Assembly: GCF_003815775.1 (NCBI RefSeq)
Contig: NZ_CP033926.1
Location: 2,108,001-2,172,000, forward strand
DNA length: 64,000 nucleotides
Direction: 5' to 3'
Origin: Chryseobacterium joostei
GTDB taxonomy: Bacteria; Bacteroidota; Bacteroidia; Flavobacteriales; Weeksellaceae
Under the pieces are notes generated by a model, which made no database searches, was not told where the DNA came from, and saw only the letters and a list, made by a program, of their open reading frames with translations. The position numbers and the translations under genes are program-made. Positions 17,234-25,521 of the stretch are shown in pieces. Numbering within the stretch: position 1 is the stretch's first letter; the number at the start of each line of letters is the position of its first letter.

Positions 17234-17848
17234 ATGGCAGAAGAACTTTATTTCATCAAAACCAATCCTAATATTGCTAAAATTAATTTGTACAATAAGC
17301 TCTGCCGTGAAGAAGAAAATATCCTAACCTTTCTGCAACCTAATGGAAAAGCTAACCTTGAAATCATTAAGGACAAAGTAAAAGACTCTGTAGAAGAGCT
17401 TACCAAGGAAGAACTGTTAAGTATTTTTTCCTGGTTCAGTAAAATGTATCATTCTGACGATGAGGAAATAAAAACTCAGTTGTTCATCCATGGTATAGAT
17501 CTTTTTTATGAAATTCCCTCTACCAATCATGTAGAAAACTTTCTGCAGATTCTGTCCAATTATGAAAAACTATTTCAGCAAGATCTTAATTATATTGTCA
17601 ATGCCCAGAATTTTAATCAGTTCCTGGTCTACGGAATCTTTTTAACAGAAATAATCAACAAGGAACAGGGTAAAGAAAATATTCTGTATGACTATCTGAA
17701 ATCTGATTATGAATCTTTATATGTCCTTGCCGAAAAACAATCAAAATTAGAAAGTTTTGAAAAAAATGATAGTGCGAATCTGCAACATTATTTCAGTGAT
17801 TTGTACGATTTAACCAAGTTTTATAAAGGCTCCATTATCCAGCTTTAG
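17234..17848 (+). CDS. Unknown helical 204-residue protein
   Basis: Not recognised. It is rich in Glu, Lys, Asn and Leu, almost entirely helical by composition, with no signal peptide or membrane segment. Segments such as LFYEIPSTNHVENFLQILSN and YDYLKSDYESLYVLAEKQSK suggest an alpha-solenoid or a helical bundle. It stands alone, convergent with the epimerase, whose stop lies 9 bases away. Confidence 0.6.
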   Translation: MAEELYFIKTNPNIAKINLYNKLCREEENILTFLQPNGKANLEIIKDKVKDSVEELTKEELLSIFSWFSKMYHSDDEEIKTQLFIHGIDLFYEIPSTNHVENFLQILSNYEKLFQQDLNYIVNAQNFNQFLVYGIFLTEIINKEQGKENILYDYLKSDYESLYVLAEKQSKLESFEKNDSANLQHYFSDLYDLTKFYKGSIIQL

Positions 17849-17856
17849 TTCAATAT

Positions 17857-18876
17857 CTACATCTCTTTTAAAAGTTCAGGATTATTCATCAGATAGTCTA
17901 GAGCTTCTTTTACTGCCTGTTCGGGATTTTTAGGATTAAATCCAAGTTCATTTCTAGCCTTTGAAATATCAAAATTTTGCTGTAACCCTGAAAACATGGC
18001 AATATCTTTTCTGGTCAGTACCGGAGCTTTTCCGCTTAGCTTTGCGGAAAATTCCATCATACCTGCAATCGCAAACAGAATTCCTTTGGGAACAGAGTTG
18101 GGAACATTTAATTTAAGTTCAGGATAAAGTTTATTGGCTAAAATGGTAGTATCTGTAATGGTCATGCATTTTTCATTAGCCAGAATATACCGTTCTCCCG
18201 GGCGTCCTTTTTGGGCTGCAAGATAACATCCCTCAGCAACATCTTTTACATCTATCCAGTTTAGGGTAATTTTAGTGTCTACCGGAATTTTCTTATTCAA
18301 AATAAGCTTCAGTACTCCATAGGAAACATTTAAAGGTAAAGAAGCCTCACTTCCTATCATAGCTGATGGCATCACTGAAACGAGTTCTACTCCAAGCTTT
18401 TTGGCCCATTCAAAAGCAAGTTTTTCACCATCATTTTTAGAATTATAATACATATCCCTGCGATCAGGATTGTACCCATTACTTTCTTTGGTTGGTAAGC
18501 TGGAATAATCTAAAGCAGCAATAGAGCTTACATACACAATTTTCTTTACTCCTGCTTCTGCCGCTGCTTCAATTGTATTTCGGGTACCATTAATATTTAC
18601 ATCGTAGATCTCTTTTTTGGGGTCCTTAGCCCATAATTTAAAAGAAGCTCCTACTGCATAAAATGTCTCTACCCCTTTCAGCGCTTTTACAAATGATGTT
18701 TTATCTGTAATATCTGCCTGTACCAAATCACAGTCTAGATTCTCAAAAGGTTTTTTATTATTAATATTCCGTACTGTTGCCCGTACCGGAATGCCTTTTT
18801 TCAATAAAAATCTGACCAGATTATTTCCCAAATGTCCGTTAGCTCCTGAAACGAGGCTTAAATTATTATTTGTCAT
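17857..18876 (-). CDS. NAD-dependent epimerase/dehydratase (extended SDR, dihydroflavonol-reductase-like)
   Basis: A 339-residue extended short-chain dehydrogenase. The NAD(P)-binding GxxGxxG is SGANGHLGNNLVRFLLKKG (about residues 10-28), the VSSIAAL strand carries the catalytic serine, and the YxxxK pair lies in DMYYNSKNDGEKLAFEWAKK. The layout fits the dihydroflavonol-4-reductase/NSDHL-like group, which reduces or epimerises ketones or sugar nucleotides. The substrate is unknown. It is a single gene on the minus strand, with the Crp/Fnr gene upstream. Confidence 0.85.
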   Translation of the reverse strand: MTNNNLSLVSGANGHLGNNLVRFLLKKGIPVRATVRNINNKKPFENLDCDLVQADITDKTSFVKALKGVETFYAVGASFKLWAKDPKKEIYDVNINGTRNTIEAAAEAGVKKIVYVSSIAALDYSSLPTKESNGYNPDRRDMYYNSKNDGEKLAFEWAKKLGVELVSVMPSAMIGSEASLPLNVSYGVLKLILNKKIPVDTKITLNWIDVKDVAEGCYLAAQKGRPGERYILANEKCMTITDTTILANKLYPELKLNVPNSVPKGILFAIAGMMEFSAKLSGKAPVLTRKDIAMFSGLQQNFDISKARNELGFNPKNPEQAVKEALDYLMNNPELLKEM

Positions 18877-18935
18877 TGCATTGATTTTAATGCAGCAAAG
18901 TTCATCCTCCTGTCTTTGAAACCACTTGACTTTTG

Positions 18936-19511
18936 TTAGTTAATTATTTTTCTTCTGATTCTACTCAGGCTTTCCGGTTTCATTCCCAAAAAAGAAGCAA
19001 TATACTGAATGGGAACATTCTGAATAATTTCAGGATAATCCTTTATAAGTTTAAGATAGCGTTCTTCTGCACTCAGAACGGAAAGTTCTCTGGAACGATT
19101 TTCATTGTAAGCAATTGACTGCTGGAAAACAGAAATGCTAAAGTCTTTCATCGTCTGGCTTTCCCTGACCAGATTATCCAGGTCTTTCTTGGTAATCCTT
19201 AAAAGTTCACAGTCTGTAATGCATTCTACATAATCTTCAGATATTGTCTCATTGATAAAATGAGAATAAGAAGTAAAAAATCCGGGTGGACAGTTGATAT
19301 GGGTGGTTACTTCATTTCCGTTCTGATCCGTATAAAATAGCCTGAGATACCCTGAAACAATATAATAAAGATAACCGGGTATTTTTCCTGCTTCTTCAAT
19401 TATTGAATTTCTGGAAAACTTCACCGGCTCAAAATACCGTTTGACAGCTTCTGTTTCTTCCTGACTAAAATTATGCTCGGAACCAATATACTGTAACAGC
19501 TTGTCATGCAT
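18936..19511 (-). CDS. Crp/Fnr-family transcriptional regulator
   Basis: A 191-residue regulator from the ATG at 19511. The cyclic-nucleotide-binding-like beta roll spans about residues 20-120 (PVKFSRNSIIEEAGKIPGYL, YYIVSGYLRLFYTDQNGNEV), and a short C-terminal HTH ends the protein (IQYIASFLGMKPESLSRIRRKI). The frame could extend to 19589, but a -7 box on the minus strand at 19537-19544 would place the transcript start inside that extension, so 19511 is preferred. Short Crp proteins of this kind in Bacteroidota lack the cAMP-binding arginine motif, and their signals are unknown. It lies divergent from the outer-membrane barrel gene. Confidence 0.85.
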   Translation of the reverse strand: MHDKLLQYIGSEHNFSQEETEAVKRYFEPVKFSRNSIIEEAGKIPGYLYYIVSGYLRLFYTDQNGNEVTTHINCPPGFFTSYSHFINETISEDYVECITDCELLRITKKDLDNLVRESQTMKDFSISVFQQSIAYNENRSRELSVLSAEERYLKLIKDYPEIIQNVPIQYIASFLGMKPESLSRIRRKIIN

Positions 19512-19536
19512 TGAAATGGATATTTTACTTGTATTA

Positions 19537-19544
19537 CAAAAGTA
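19537..19544 (-). promoter_or_regulatory. -7 box deciding the Crp/Fnr gene start
   Basis: The minus strand reads TACTTTTG (TAnnTTTG), 26 bases before the ATG at 19511. A longer start at 19589 would lie upstream of this promoter. Confidence 0.45.
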
Positions 19545-19640
19545 GTCAAAAGAAAAATCAGTGTCGGTTTCCAAAACATATTTTTTCACAAGATCATGTA
19601 ATATCCTTTAATTTTTAATTGTCTTGTATAAAAACGAAAC

Positions 19641-22013
19641 ATGAACCGAAGGATTATTCTTCTTATAAGTCTTATCTCCACTTCTTTTATTTATGCTCAA
19701 AGTGTTGAAGGAACCGTTACCGACAAAGCTAATAAACCGGCCTCCGAAACTGAAGTACTGATCACAAAAGACAATGCTAAATTTTCTGCTATCACGGACG
19801 AAAAGGGAGCTTTTAAAATTCCTCTAAAAGAAAACGGAAATTACTTGCTTGAAGTCATAAAAGATGGAGTAAAAACCAATAGTGAAAATATTACAGTAAA
19901 GGGTAATGCAAAAAAAGACATTCAGATTAAGGATGAACCTGTTGTACAGAAAGTAGAAGGGGTAACAGTTACTGTAAAGAAAAAATTATTTGAAAGAAAA
20001 GTAGATCGTTTAGTCTTCAATGTGGAAAACTCTGTTGCCTCCCAAGGAATTGACGCAATAGAAGCTTTAGCCAAAACACCCATGGTAAAAACCAGTGATG
20101 AAGCAATAAGCATTGCCGGTAAAAGCAACGTTGCTGTTATGATTAATGACCGATTACTGAACCTGAATGGGCAGGAACTTATCAACTATCTGAAAACCCT
20201 TCGTTCTGATGATATTCTTAAAATTGAAGTAATCACCACTCCACCGGCAAAGTATGATGCAGAAGGAAAAAGTGGACTGATTAATATTATTTTGAAAAAG
20301 AACGCCAATCTTGGCTGGAATGGTTCTCTTCAGACTTCCGGAAATTATTTTTGGGGGAAGCCAACAGTTTCTGCCAGAAGTGGGGCTACTTTTAATTATC
20401 AGGGAGAAAAGCTTTCTTTAAGTACCAATCTTTCTGTTGGAGATAATTATTGGCAATACAATACTTACAGTAATATGGTAGGTATTACAAACAATAATTT
20501 CTGGAACAGAGACAGTGATAACCTCAATAATTACAAATACAAAAGCGGAAATATAAAGGCTGAATACAAGATCAATGATAAGAACGTTGCAGGATTTAAC
20601 TATAATTACTCGCACAGCAATCCTTGGGAAAGGAGTGAAAATACTTCAACCAGATTCAATGATAAAGGCTTGGTGAATATTGTTTCCAACTTCAGCAATA
20701 GAAACAGCAGGGATGTACACAATGCAACGGCATTTTATGAAGCAAAGATAGACAGTATGGGTGGTAAATTGAATCTGACTGCCAATATGATGCTTAACAA
20801 TTCCAATGGAAAGAACTTCTCTAATACCCTTAGTCCTGAAACAGTCTACACGATGGCTAACCCTATCAGTAAATACAGAATCTATTCTGGGCAGGCTGAT
20901 CTGGAAAAAACCTTTGGCAAAATCAAAACAGAATCGGGTATAAAGTATACGAAGATCAAAAATGATTCTGAATTTAATTTCTTTGATATTAAAAACGGAC
21001 AATATAATCTTAACACGGATAGAACCAATATATTCCTGTATAATGAAGAAAACTATGCCGCTTACTTTTCCACCAATTTTAAAATTAATGACAAGTGGGA
21101 TGCAAAAGCCGGACTTCGCTACGAATACACGACACTGGAAGGAGTTTCTATGAATGATGATACTTCTGCAAACATCAAGTATGGTAAGTTTTTCCCTACC
21201 GCCTATTTAAGTTATAAACCGAACGAAAACCATTCATTTTCATTGAATTATTCTCGTAGAATTTCACGTCCGTATTTTGGTAACCTGAATCCATTTAAAT
21301 ACTTCATCTCAAATTATGAGTATACTACCGGAAATCCTTATTTATTGCCATCGTTTTCCGATAATTTTGAACTTGGATATGTCTTAAATAACAACTTCAA
21401 TGTCACTTTATACTACAATTATAATAAGGACAACTGGGACAGGATTCAAATGGTGGATGACAATTACAGATATACAGTTGCCAAGAATTTTTACAATGAA
21501 GATCAGGCAGGAATCAACATCAGTTACAACTACAACAAATTGAAATGGCTGGAGTCTAATGTTTTTGTAAATGGTTTTTATGCAAAATCAAAATCCTATG
21601 ATCCTGCAATTACATCTACACCGGCTGGCTACAGTGCCAACATCAACATTGATAACAACTTCTTCCTTAATAAAGAAAAAACAGTAACCCTGATGCTTGG
21701 CCTATGGGGAAGTCTTCCTAACAGAAACGGAAACACCTATTATTATACCAATGCTTCATTATACACAGGAATGAAACTAAGTCTGATGGATAAAAAGCTT
21801 CTTGTGAATCTTTACCTTAATGATATTCTGAATACCAACCGTGAAAAAGGAATAGAATATTATCCAACCTACAATATAGATTATCAATACAAGGGAATTA
21901 CAAGAAATATACACCTTTCTCTTACCTATAAATTCGGGAACAATAATGTGAAAGGTGCCACCAAGCAGGTCAAGTTTGAAGAATCCAACAGAGCAGGTGG
22001 AGGCAACAATTAA
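19641..22013 (+). CDS. TonB-dependent-receptor-like outer-membrane beta-barrel protein
   Basis: A 790-residue outer-membrane protein. After the signal peptide (MNRRIILLISLISTSFIYAQ) comes a carboxypeptidase-regulatory-like domain (VEGTVTDKANKPASETEVLI, residues 22-95), a plug-like region (IEALAKTPMVKTSDEAISI, then DDILKIEVITTPPAKYDAEG) and a large barrel of the OMP_b-brl_3 type with many Tyr/Asn-rich strands. No TonB box is evident. The C-terminus (polar, GGGNN) lacks the terminal aromatic of classic receptors, as usual in this subfamily. It is divergent from a Crp/Fnr regulator, which may control it. The substrate is unknown. Confidence 0.85.
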   Translation: MNRRIILLISLISTSFIYAQSVEGTVTDKANKPASETEVLITKDNAKFSAITDEKGAFKIPLKENGNYLLEVIKDGVKTNSENITVKGNAKKDIQIKDEPVVQKVEGVTVTVKKKLFERKVDRLVFNVENSVASQGIDAIEALAKTPMVKTSDEAISIAGKSNVAVMINDRLLNLNGQELINYLKTLRSDDILKIEVITTPPAKYDAEGKSGLINIILKKNANLGWNGSLQTSGNYFWGKPTVSARSGATFNYQGEKLSLSTNLSVGDNYWQYNTYSNMVGITNNNFWNRDSDNLNNYKYKSGNIKAEYKINDKNVAGFNYNYSHSNPWERSENTSTRFNDKGLVNIVSNFSNRNSRDVHNATAFYEAKIDSMGGKLNLTANMMLNNSNGKNFSNTLSPETVYTMANPISKYRIYSGQADLEKTFGKIKTESGIKYTKIKNDSEFNFFDIKNGQYNLNTDRTNIFLYNEENYAAYFSTNFKINDKWDAKAGLRYEYTTLEGVSMNDDTSANIKYGKFFPTAYLSYKPNENHSFSLNYSRRISRPYFGNLNPFKYFISNYEYTTGNPYLLPSFSDNFELGYVLNNNFNVTLYYNYNKDNWDRIQMVDDNYRYTVAKNFYNEDQAGINISYNYNKLKWLESNVFVNGFYAKSKSYDPAITSTPAGYSANINIDNNFFLNKEKTVTLMLGLWGSLPNRNGNTYYYTNASLYTGMKLSLMDKKLLVNLYLNDILNTNREKGIEYYPTYNIDYQYKGITRNIHLSLTYKFGNNNVKGATKQVKFEESNRAGGGNN

Positions 22014-22053
22014 TAATTCTATATAAAAAACAGGATAGAAACTATAACCCCGG

Positions 22054-22091
22054 CCGGCAGTTCCTTCATATAAGGTTCTGTCGGTTTTTTT
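22054..22091 (+). terminator. Terminator after the barrel gene
   Basis: CCGGCAG pairs with CTGTCGG (one G-U on the RNA) across a 17-base loop, followed by seven T. Confidence 0.7.
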
Positions 22092-22115
22092 ATTACAAAT
22101 TAAAAGTTCATTTCC

Positions 22116-22469
22116 CTAAACGTGAGATAACTTGATCTTAAAAATATAATATATCATCCCTCCTGTAAAATATGCCAATACATCAAAAATATCTCCTGTA
22201 AAAAGCTTCGATAGCCTTGGACAAAGGATTTCAAACAAAAAGGACAAATATACAACTGAAGTAAAAACAAATTTAAGATCAGGTTTCCACCGAAACCTCA
22301 GCAGAGAATTCATGATATATTCAATCAGATAACAATACATGGGAACAGTGATGAAATCTGTGAAATAATCATTAATGACAGGAAGATAAATGCTGTTCCG
22401 CCTTAGCTGGATGATGATAACCCAAACAGCCAGTGCTGATAAAAACCAATATGAAATTCTCTTTTTCAT
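22116..22469 (-). CDS. Small polytopic membrane protein, VanZ/DUF2809-like
   Basis: A 117-residue protein with about four hydrophobic helices (YWFLSALAVWVIIIQL; ITVPMYCYLIEYIM; FVFTSVVYLSFLFEIL; IFDVLAYFTGGMIYYIF). The FEILCPRLSKLFTGDIFDVLAY segment has the acidic/Arg/Asp-Val pattern of VanZ-like and DUF2809 proteins, but the match is from memory and weak. Its ATG overlaps the stop of a 44-codon gene by one base (TAATG), so it is the second gene of a coupled pair likely controlled by the divergent TetR. Confidence 0.55.
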   Translation of the reverse strand: MKKRISYWFLSALAVWVIIIQLRRNSIYLPVINDYFTDFITVPMYCYLIEYIMNSLLRFRWKPDLKFVFTSVVYLSFLFEILCPRLSKLFTGDIFDVLAYFTGGMIYYIFKIKLSHV

Positions 22470-22603
22470 TACATGTGCAAGACTGCCATAATAAATCCGA
22501 TGATAATCTGCAGAGCTTTTGCCATTATATCCTGTAGATCTGTTTCATTCTTTTTTTCGTTCTTTGGTGCTGCGTCGTAATCAAATTTTTGTTTTCCTTC
22601 CAT
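22469..22603 (-). CDS. 44-residue single-pass membrane peptide
   Basis: A short frame, easily missed: MEGKQKFDYDAAPKNEKK, then NETDLQDIMAKALQIIIG and FIMAVLHM. The first half is polar and charged, the second half a single hydrophobic helix (about residues 28-42). It starts 20 bases after a TATCTTTG -7 box on the minus strand, and its stop overlaps the ATG of the VanZ-like gene by one base. That arrangement, rather than any homology, is why I take it as real. Its role is unknown; it may be a partner of the membrane protein encoded next. Confidence 0.6.
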   Translation of the reverse strand: MEGKQKFDYDAAPKNEKKNETDLQDIMAKALQIIIGFIMAVLHM

Positions 22604-22623
22604 TACAATACTATTTGATGTTA

Positions 22624-22631
22624 CAAAGATA
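22624..22631 (-). promoter_or_regulatory. -7 box of the membrane cassette
   Basis: The minus strand reads TATCTTTG, 20 bases before the ATG at 22603. The TetR-type palindrome lies immediately upstream, over the expected spacer and -33 region. Confidence 0.55.
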
Positions 22632-22633
22632 TT

Positions 22634-22657
22634 AAATTAGAACAATTGTTCTAATTT
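22634..22657. promoter_or_regulatory. Perfect 24-bp palindrome, TetR operator
   Basis: The core ATTAGAACAATTGTTCTAAT (22636-22655) is self-complementary, and two more A/T pairs extend it to 24 bases. It lies between the divergent TetR gene (start 22704) and the small membrane cassette (start 22603), next to the -7 box of the cassette and about 35 bases upstream of the tetR -7 box. It very probably is the binding site of the TetR protein. Confidence 0.75.
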
Positions 22658-22691
22658 TTGAAAATATGATTTAACACAGCTCTTATATTCT

Positions 22692-22699
22692 TATATTTG
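22692..22699 (+). promoter_or_regulatory. -7 box of the TetR gene
   Basis: TATATTTG, fitting TAnnTTTG, only 4 bases before the ATG at 22704. The transcript would have almost no leader. Confidence 0.45.
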
Positions 22700-22703
22700 G
22701 ATT

Positions 22704-23324
22704 ATGAACACAAAAGAAAAAATACTGTCTAAAGCCTTGGAACTCTTTAATGAAAAGGGATACAATAATATCACCACGAGGCATATTGCGACAGAGCTTA
22801 GCATTAGCCCCGGAAATCTACATTATCATTTCAAGCATTCTGAAGACATTATCAAGATTCTTTTTGCCGAACTTACCCTGAAAATGGATGAGCTGCTGAA
22901 TAGGATGAAAAAAATGGAGATCACAACATTGGAGGATCTTTATGCCTTCACCTTTTCCACCTGCGAAATTTTTTATTCCTATCGATTTATTTTCATCAAT
23001 TTTGTAGATATTTTAAACAAAATTCCTGAGGTAAAATCTAGCTATGAACAGATTAATTTCAATAGAAAAGAAGAATTTCAAGTGATTTTTTCTGGTTTTC
23101 AGAAGAATAATATTTTCCAAAAAGATATTCCCAGCTTTATTGTAGATTGCCTTACGGAGCAGATCTTCATTATCGCAGACAATTGGCTTACCCACAACCG
23201 ATTAATCTCAAAGCTTAGTAAAAAAGCAGCCATTCAGCATTATACACTTTTACAAATGAACCTCTTTTATCCTTTACTTAATAAGGACCAACAGAAACTT
23301 TATGAACAGCAATACATCAAATAA
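22704..23324 (+). CDS. TetR-family transcriptional regulator
   Basis: A 206-residue repressor. The N-terminal HTH (TKEKILSKALELFNEKGYNN, then RHIATELSISPGNLHYHFKH) is canonical, followed by a helical ligand domain with several Phe/Ile-rich helices (FYSYRFIFINFVDIL), suggesting a hydrophobic ligand. The GNLHYHF recognition helix is common in Bacteroidota TetR proteins. It overlaps the GNAT gene downstream by 23 bases, so the two are co-translated, and it faces the membrane cassette at 22116-22603 across a perfect palindrome. Confidence 0.85.
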   Translation: MNTKEKILSKALELFNEKGYNNITTRHIATELSISPGNLHYHFKHSEDIIKILFAELTLKMDELLNRMKKMEITTLEDLYAFTFSTCEIFYSYRFIFINFVDILNKIPEVKSSYEQINFNRKEEFQVIFSGFQKNNIFQKDIPSFIVDCLTEQIFIIADNWLTHNRLISKLSKKAAIQHYTLLQMNLFYPLLNKDQQKLYEQQYIK

Positions 23325-23799
23325 CCCTAAGGTATCCATTAGAAACGGAAATAAAAACGATCTGAATGAAATACTTCTCCTTTTTCAGGAGACCATTGGA
23401 AATGTCTGCAAAAATGATTACACTCATGATCAGCTTGAGGCATGGAAATCCGGTGCAGAAAATAAGGAAAGATGGGAAAAAGTAATTGGTGATCAATTTA
23501 TTTTAGTGGCAATATACAATCATCAAATTGTTGGTTTCTGTACCCTTGAGAAAGGAGATTATATCGATTTACTTTTTGTACACAAAGATTATCAACATAA
23601 GGGAATTGCTTCTCAGCTCTATCATCTGATCGAAAAGGAAGCAGTAAGACAAAATAAAAAATATCTGACAGCAGACGTCAGCAAAACAGCAAAATCTTTT
23701 TTTGAAAGAGTAGGTTTTGAGGTCATCAGAGAGCAAACAGTGAATGTAAAAGGGATTGATCTCACCAATTATAAAATGGAAAAGGAACTGATTTTATGA
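23302..23799 (+). CDS. GNAT-family N-acetyltransferase
   Basis: A 165-residue acetyl-CoA-dependent acetyltransferase. The GNAT core is clear: IRNGNKNDLNEILLLFQET, then VGFCTLEKGDYIDLLFVHKDYQHKGIASQLYHLIE with the acetyl-CoA pyrophosphate loop (QHKGIA), and AKSFFERVGFEVI at the end. The layout resembles the YafP-like group. It overlaps the tetR gene by 23 bases and shares its transcript. The substrate is unknown. Confidence 0.85.
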   Translation: MNSNTSNNPKVSIRNGNKNDLNEILLLFQETIGNVCKNDYTHDQLEAWKSGAENKERWEKVIGDQFILVAIYNHQIVGFCTLEKGDYIDLLFVHKDYQHKGIASQLYHLIEKEAVRQNKKYLTADVSKTAKSFFERVGFEVIREQTVNVKGIDLTNYKMEKELIL

Positions 23800-23884
23800 T
23801 AAAAAACATATATGACCGTTCTGGTCAATTTGTGGCATAGAATTAGCTTCAGGAATGACAAGTAAAATTGTTTTGAACCTCTAT

Positions 23885-23972
23885 TTTAAACCATTAAGAT
23901 TAGTAGACGGTTAAGTTTTTTTATAAAAACAGATCTTGTTATAACCTATACAATGCATCTTAATGGTTTAAA
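23885..23972. repeat. Perfect 16-bp inverted repeat in the spacer upstream of tyrS
   Basis: TTTAAACCATTAAGAT (23885-23900) is exactly complementary to ATCTTAATGGTTTAAA (23957-23972), with 56 bases between. It could fold into a long-loop hairpin or be a decayed copy of the AT-rich intergenic repeats I recall from Chryseobacterium genomes. It lies 40 bases before the tyrS leader peptide. The spacer 23800-24011 holds no other gene. Confidence 0.6.
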
Positions 23973-24011
23973 TATTGGATTTACAGGAAAACCTGTTATA
24001 TTTACTATCTA

Positions 24012-24110
24012 ATGAAACATTTAAACAGCATATTGCGTCTTCCTTTTTTCAGTGAGTATTACTCTCCGAGCTATCGTTCGGGAAGATCTTCTATATCTGT
24101 GATTCAATAA
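24012..24110 (+). CDS. Tyr-codon leader peptide of tyrS (candidate attenuator)
   Basis: A 32-codon frame, MKHLNSILRLPFFSEYYS then PSYRSGRSSISVIQ, with three Tyr codons (24057, 24060, 24072) and three Phe/Leu-rich positions before them. It ends 24 bases before a strong terminator that precedes tyrS. CCGA (24066-24069) can pair with TCGG (24078-24081), and GTTCGGG (24076-24082) can instead pair with CCCGGAC of the terminator stem. A ribosome stalled at the Tyr pair would mask the first and favour the second, giving readthrough when charged tRNA-Tyr is scarce. The mechanism is inferred; the sequence elements are directly visible. Confidence 0.65.
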   Translation: MKHLNSILRLPFFSEYYSPSYRSGRSSISVIQ

Positions 24111-24134
24111 TTACGATAATCTCAATCTATATAG

Positions 24135-24163
24135 AGCCCGGACAGTACCTGTCCGGGCTTTTT
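24135..24163 (+). terminator. Attenuator terminator before tyrS
   Basis: AGCCCGGACAG pairs perfectly with CTGTCCGGGCT around TAC, followed by five T. It lies between the Tyr leader peptide and the tyrS start (24184), and no gene on the plus strand upstream other than the leader needs it. Confidence 0.8.
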
Positions 24164-24183
24164 CATTTCAAAAATATTTCAAA

Positions 24184-25383
24184 ATGATCAATACATTACA
24201 AGAAAACGTGGCTATTATCCTACCGGAAAACGGGTTGGAAGAAAAATTAAATCAGTCCCAAAGAGAAAACAGAAAATTATCTATCAAATTAGGCTTTGAC
24301 CCTACTGCTCCCGATCTGCATTTGGGACATGCCGTTGTACTCAAAAAACTAAAGCAATTTCAGGATCTGGGACACCAGATTATTATTGTTGTGGGAAGTT
24401 TTACAGCCAGAATTGGTGATCCAACAGGAAAGAACAAGGCAAGAAAACCTTTAAGCACAGAAGATGTACAACACAATGCACAGACCTACATTAACCAACT
24501 TTCAAAGGTAATTGATGTTGAAAAAACAAAAATTGTATTCAATTCTGACTGGTTGGATGCTCTTTCTTTTTCCGAGGTGATCCAGCTGATGTCAAAGGTT
24601 ACAGTGGCCCAACTGATGCACAGAAATGACTTTAACAAAAGGTTTACCGAGAATACACCTATTGCAATGCATGAACTGGTATACCCCATTCTTCAGGGGT
24701 TTGATTCTGTAAAAATTGAATGTGACATTGAAATGGGTGGTACGGATCAGCTTTTCAACTGTACGATGGGAAGACAGCTACAGGAGGTTCATCAGATGCC
24801 AGCCCAGATTGTGATGTGTATGCCATTGCTAAAAGGATTGGACGGAAAAGAAAAAATGAGTAAATCTCTGAATAATATCATCGGGTTAACAGATGAGCCT
24901 AATGAAATGTTTGGGAAAACGATGTCTATTCCGGATGCCTTGATTGAAGAATTCATTGATCTGGCAACAGATTTATCCGTTGAAGAAAAAGCAGGTTTAA
25001 AATCTAGAATAGATAATGGCGAAAATCCTATGAACATCAAGAAACTGATTGCAAAAAATATTATCCGTCAATACCATGATGAAACAGCAGGAGAAAATGC
25101 AGAAATGTTTTTCAATAATCAGTTTCAGAATAAGAATTTTGAGGAGAAAGCTTTTGAACCAATTTCCATAGATACTCTGCATCATGTTCAACATACAACA
25201 ACCTTAGTGGAGCTTTGTCATCAATTAAAAAATGACCTCAGCAAATCTGCGGTAAGAAGACTTATCATAAGTGGCGGAGTTCAAATGAACAGTATAAAAA
25301 TGACAGAACCTGATCAGGAAATTGAACTTTTAAAGGAAACTAAGATAAAAATTGGAAAAAGAAACTTTTTTGAACTGGTGTAA
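24184..25383 (+). CDS. tyrS: Tyrosyl-tRNA synthetase
   Basis: Charges tRNA-Tyr in the cytoplasm. Class I catalytic motifs are visible: PTAPDLHLGHAVVLKKLKQF (HIGH motif as HLGH, about residues 40-60) and KEKMSKSLNN (KMSKS, about residue 222). The tyrosine-recognition region reads IECDIEMGGTDQLFNCTMGR. A C-terminal S4 RNA-binding domain (SKSAVRRLIISGGVQMNS) completes the TyrZ-like form of about 400 residues. It is preceded by a Tyr-codon leader peptide and terminator, suggesting control by tRNA-Tyr charging. It is monocistronic. Confidence 0.95.
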   Translation: MINTLQENVAIILPENGLEEKLNQSQRENRKLSIKLGFDPTAPDLHLGHAVVLKKLKQFQDLGHQIIIVVGSFTARIGDPTGKNKARKPLSTEDVQHNAQTYINQLSKVIDVEKTKIVFNSDWLDALSFSEVIQLMSKVTVAQLMHRNDFNKRFTENTPIAMHELVYPILQGFDSVKIECDIEMGGTDQLFNCTMGRQLQEVHQMPAQIVMCMPLLKGLDGKEKMSKSLNNIIGLTDEPNEMFGKTMSIPDALIEEFIDLATDLSVEEKAGLKSRIDNGENPMNIKKLIAKNIIRQYHDETAGENAEMFFNNQFQNKNFEEKAFEPISIDTLHHVQHTTTLVELCHQLKNDLSKSAVRRLIISGGVQMNSIKMTEPDQEIELLKETKIKIGKRNFFELV

Positions 25384-25521
25384 AGGAGAAACGGAATGTT
25401 GGAAGTCGTCAAGAATGATTAATTTAATGATACTTCCAGCATTTTTCCGCTTATAATCCGAGACTTTTTTATTTTCTGACTCAGCTTAAATCAATATCTT
25501 CGCTTCAGTAAATAGATCGTA

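Noticed and set aside
19512..19589. Longer start for the Crp/Fnr gene
   Set aside because: A -7 promoter box lies inside the extension, and the family usually starts near MHDKLL.
23800..23884. GACCGTTCTGGTC hairpin after the GNAT gene as a terminator
   Set aside because: The stem is short, without a T-run, so I did not list it.
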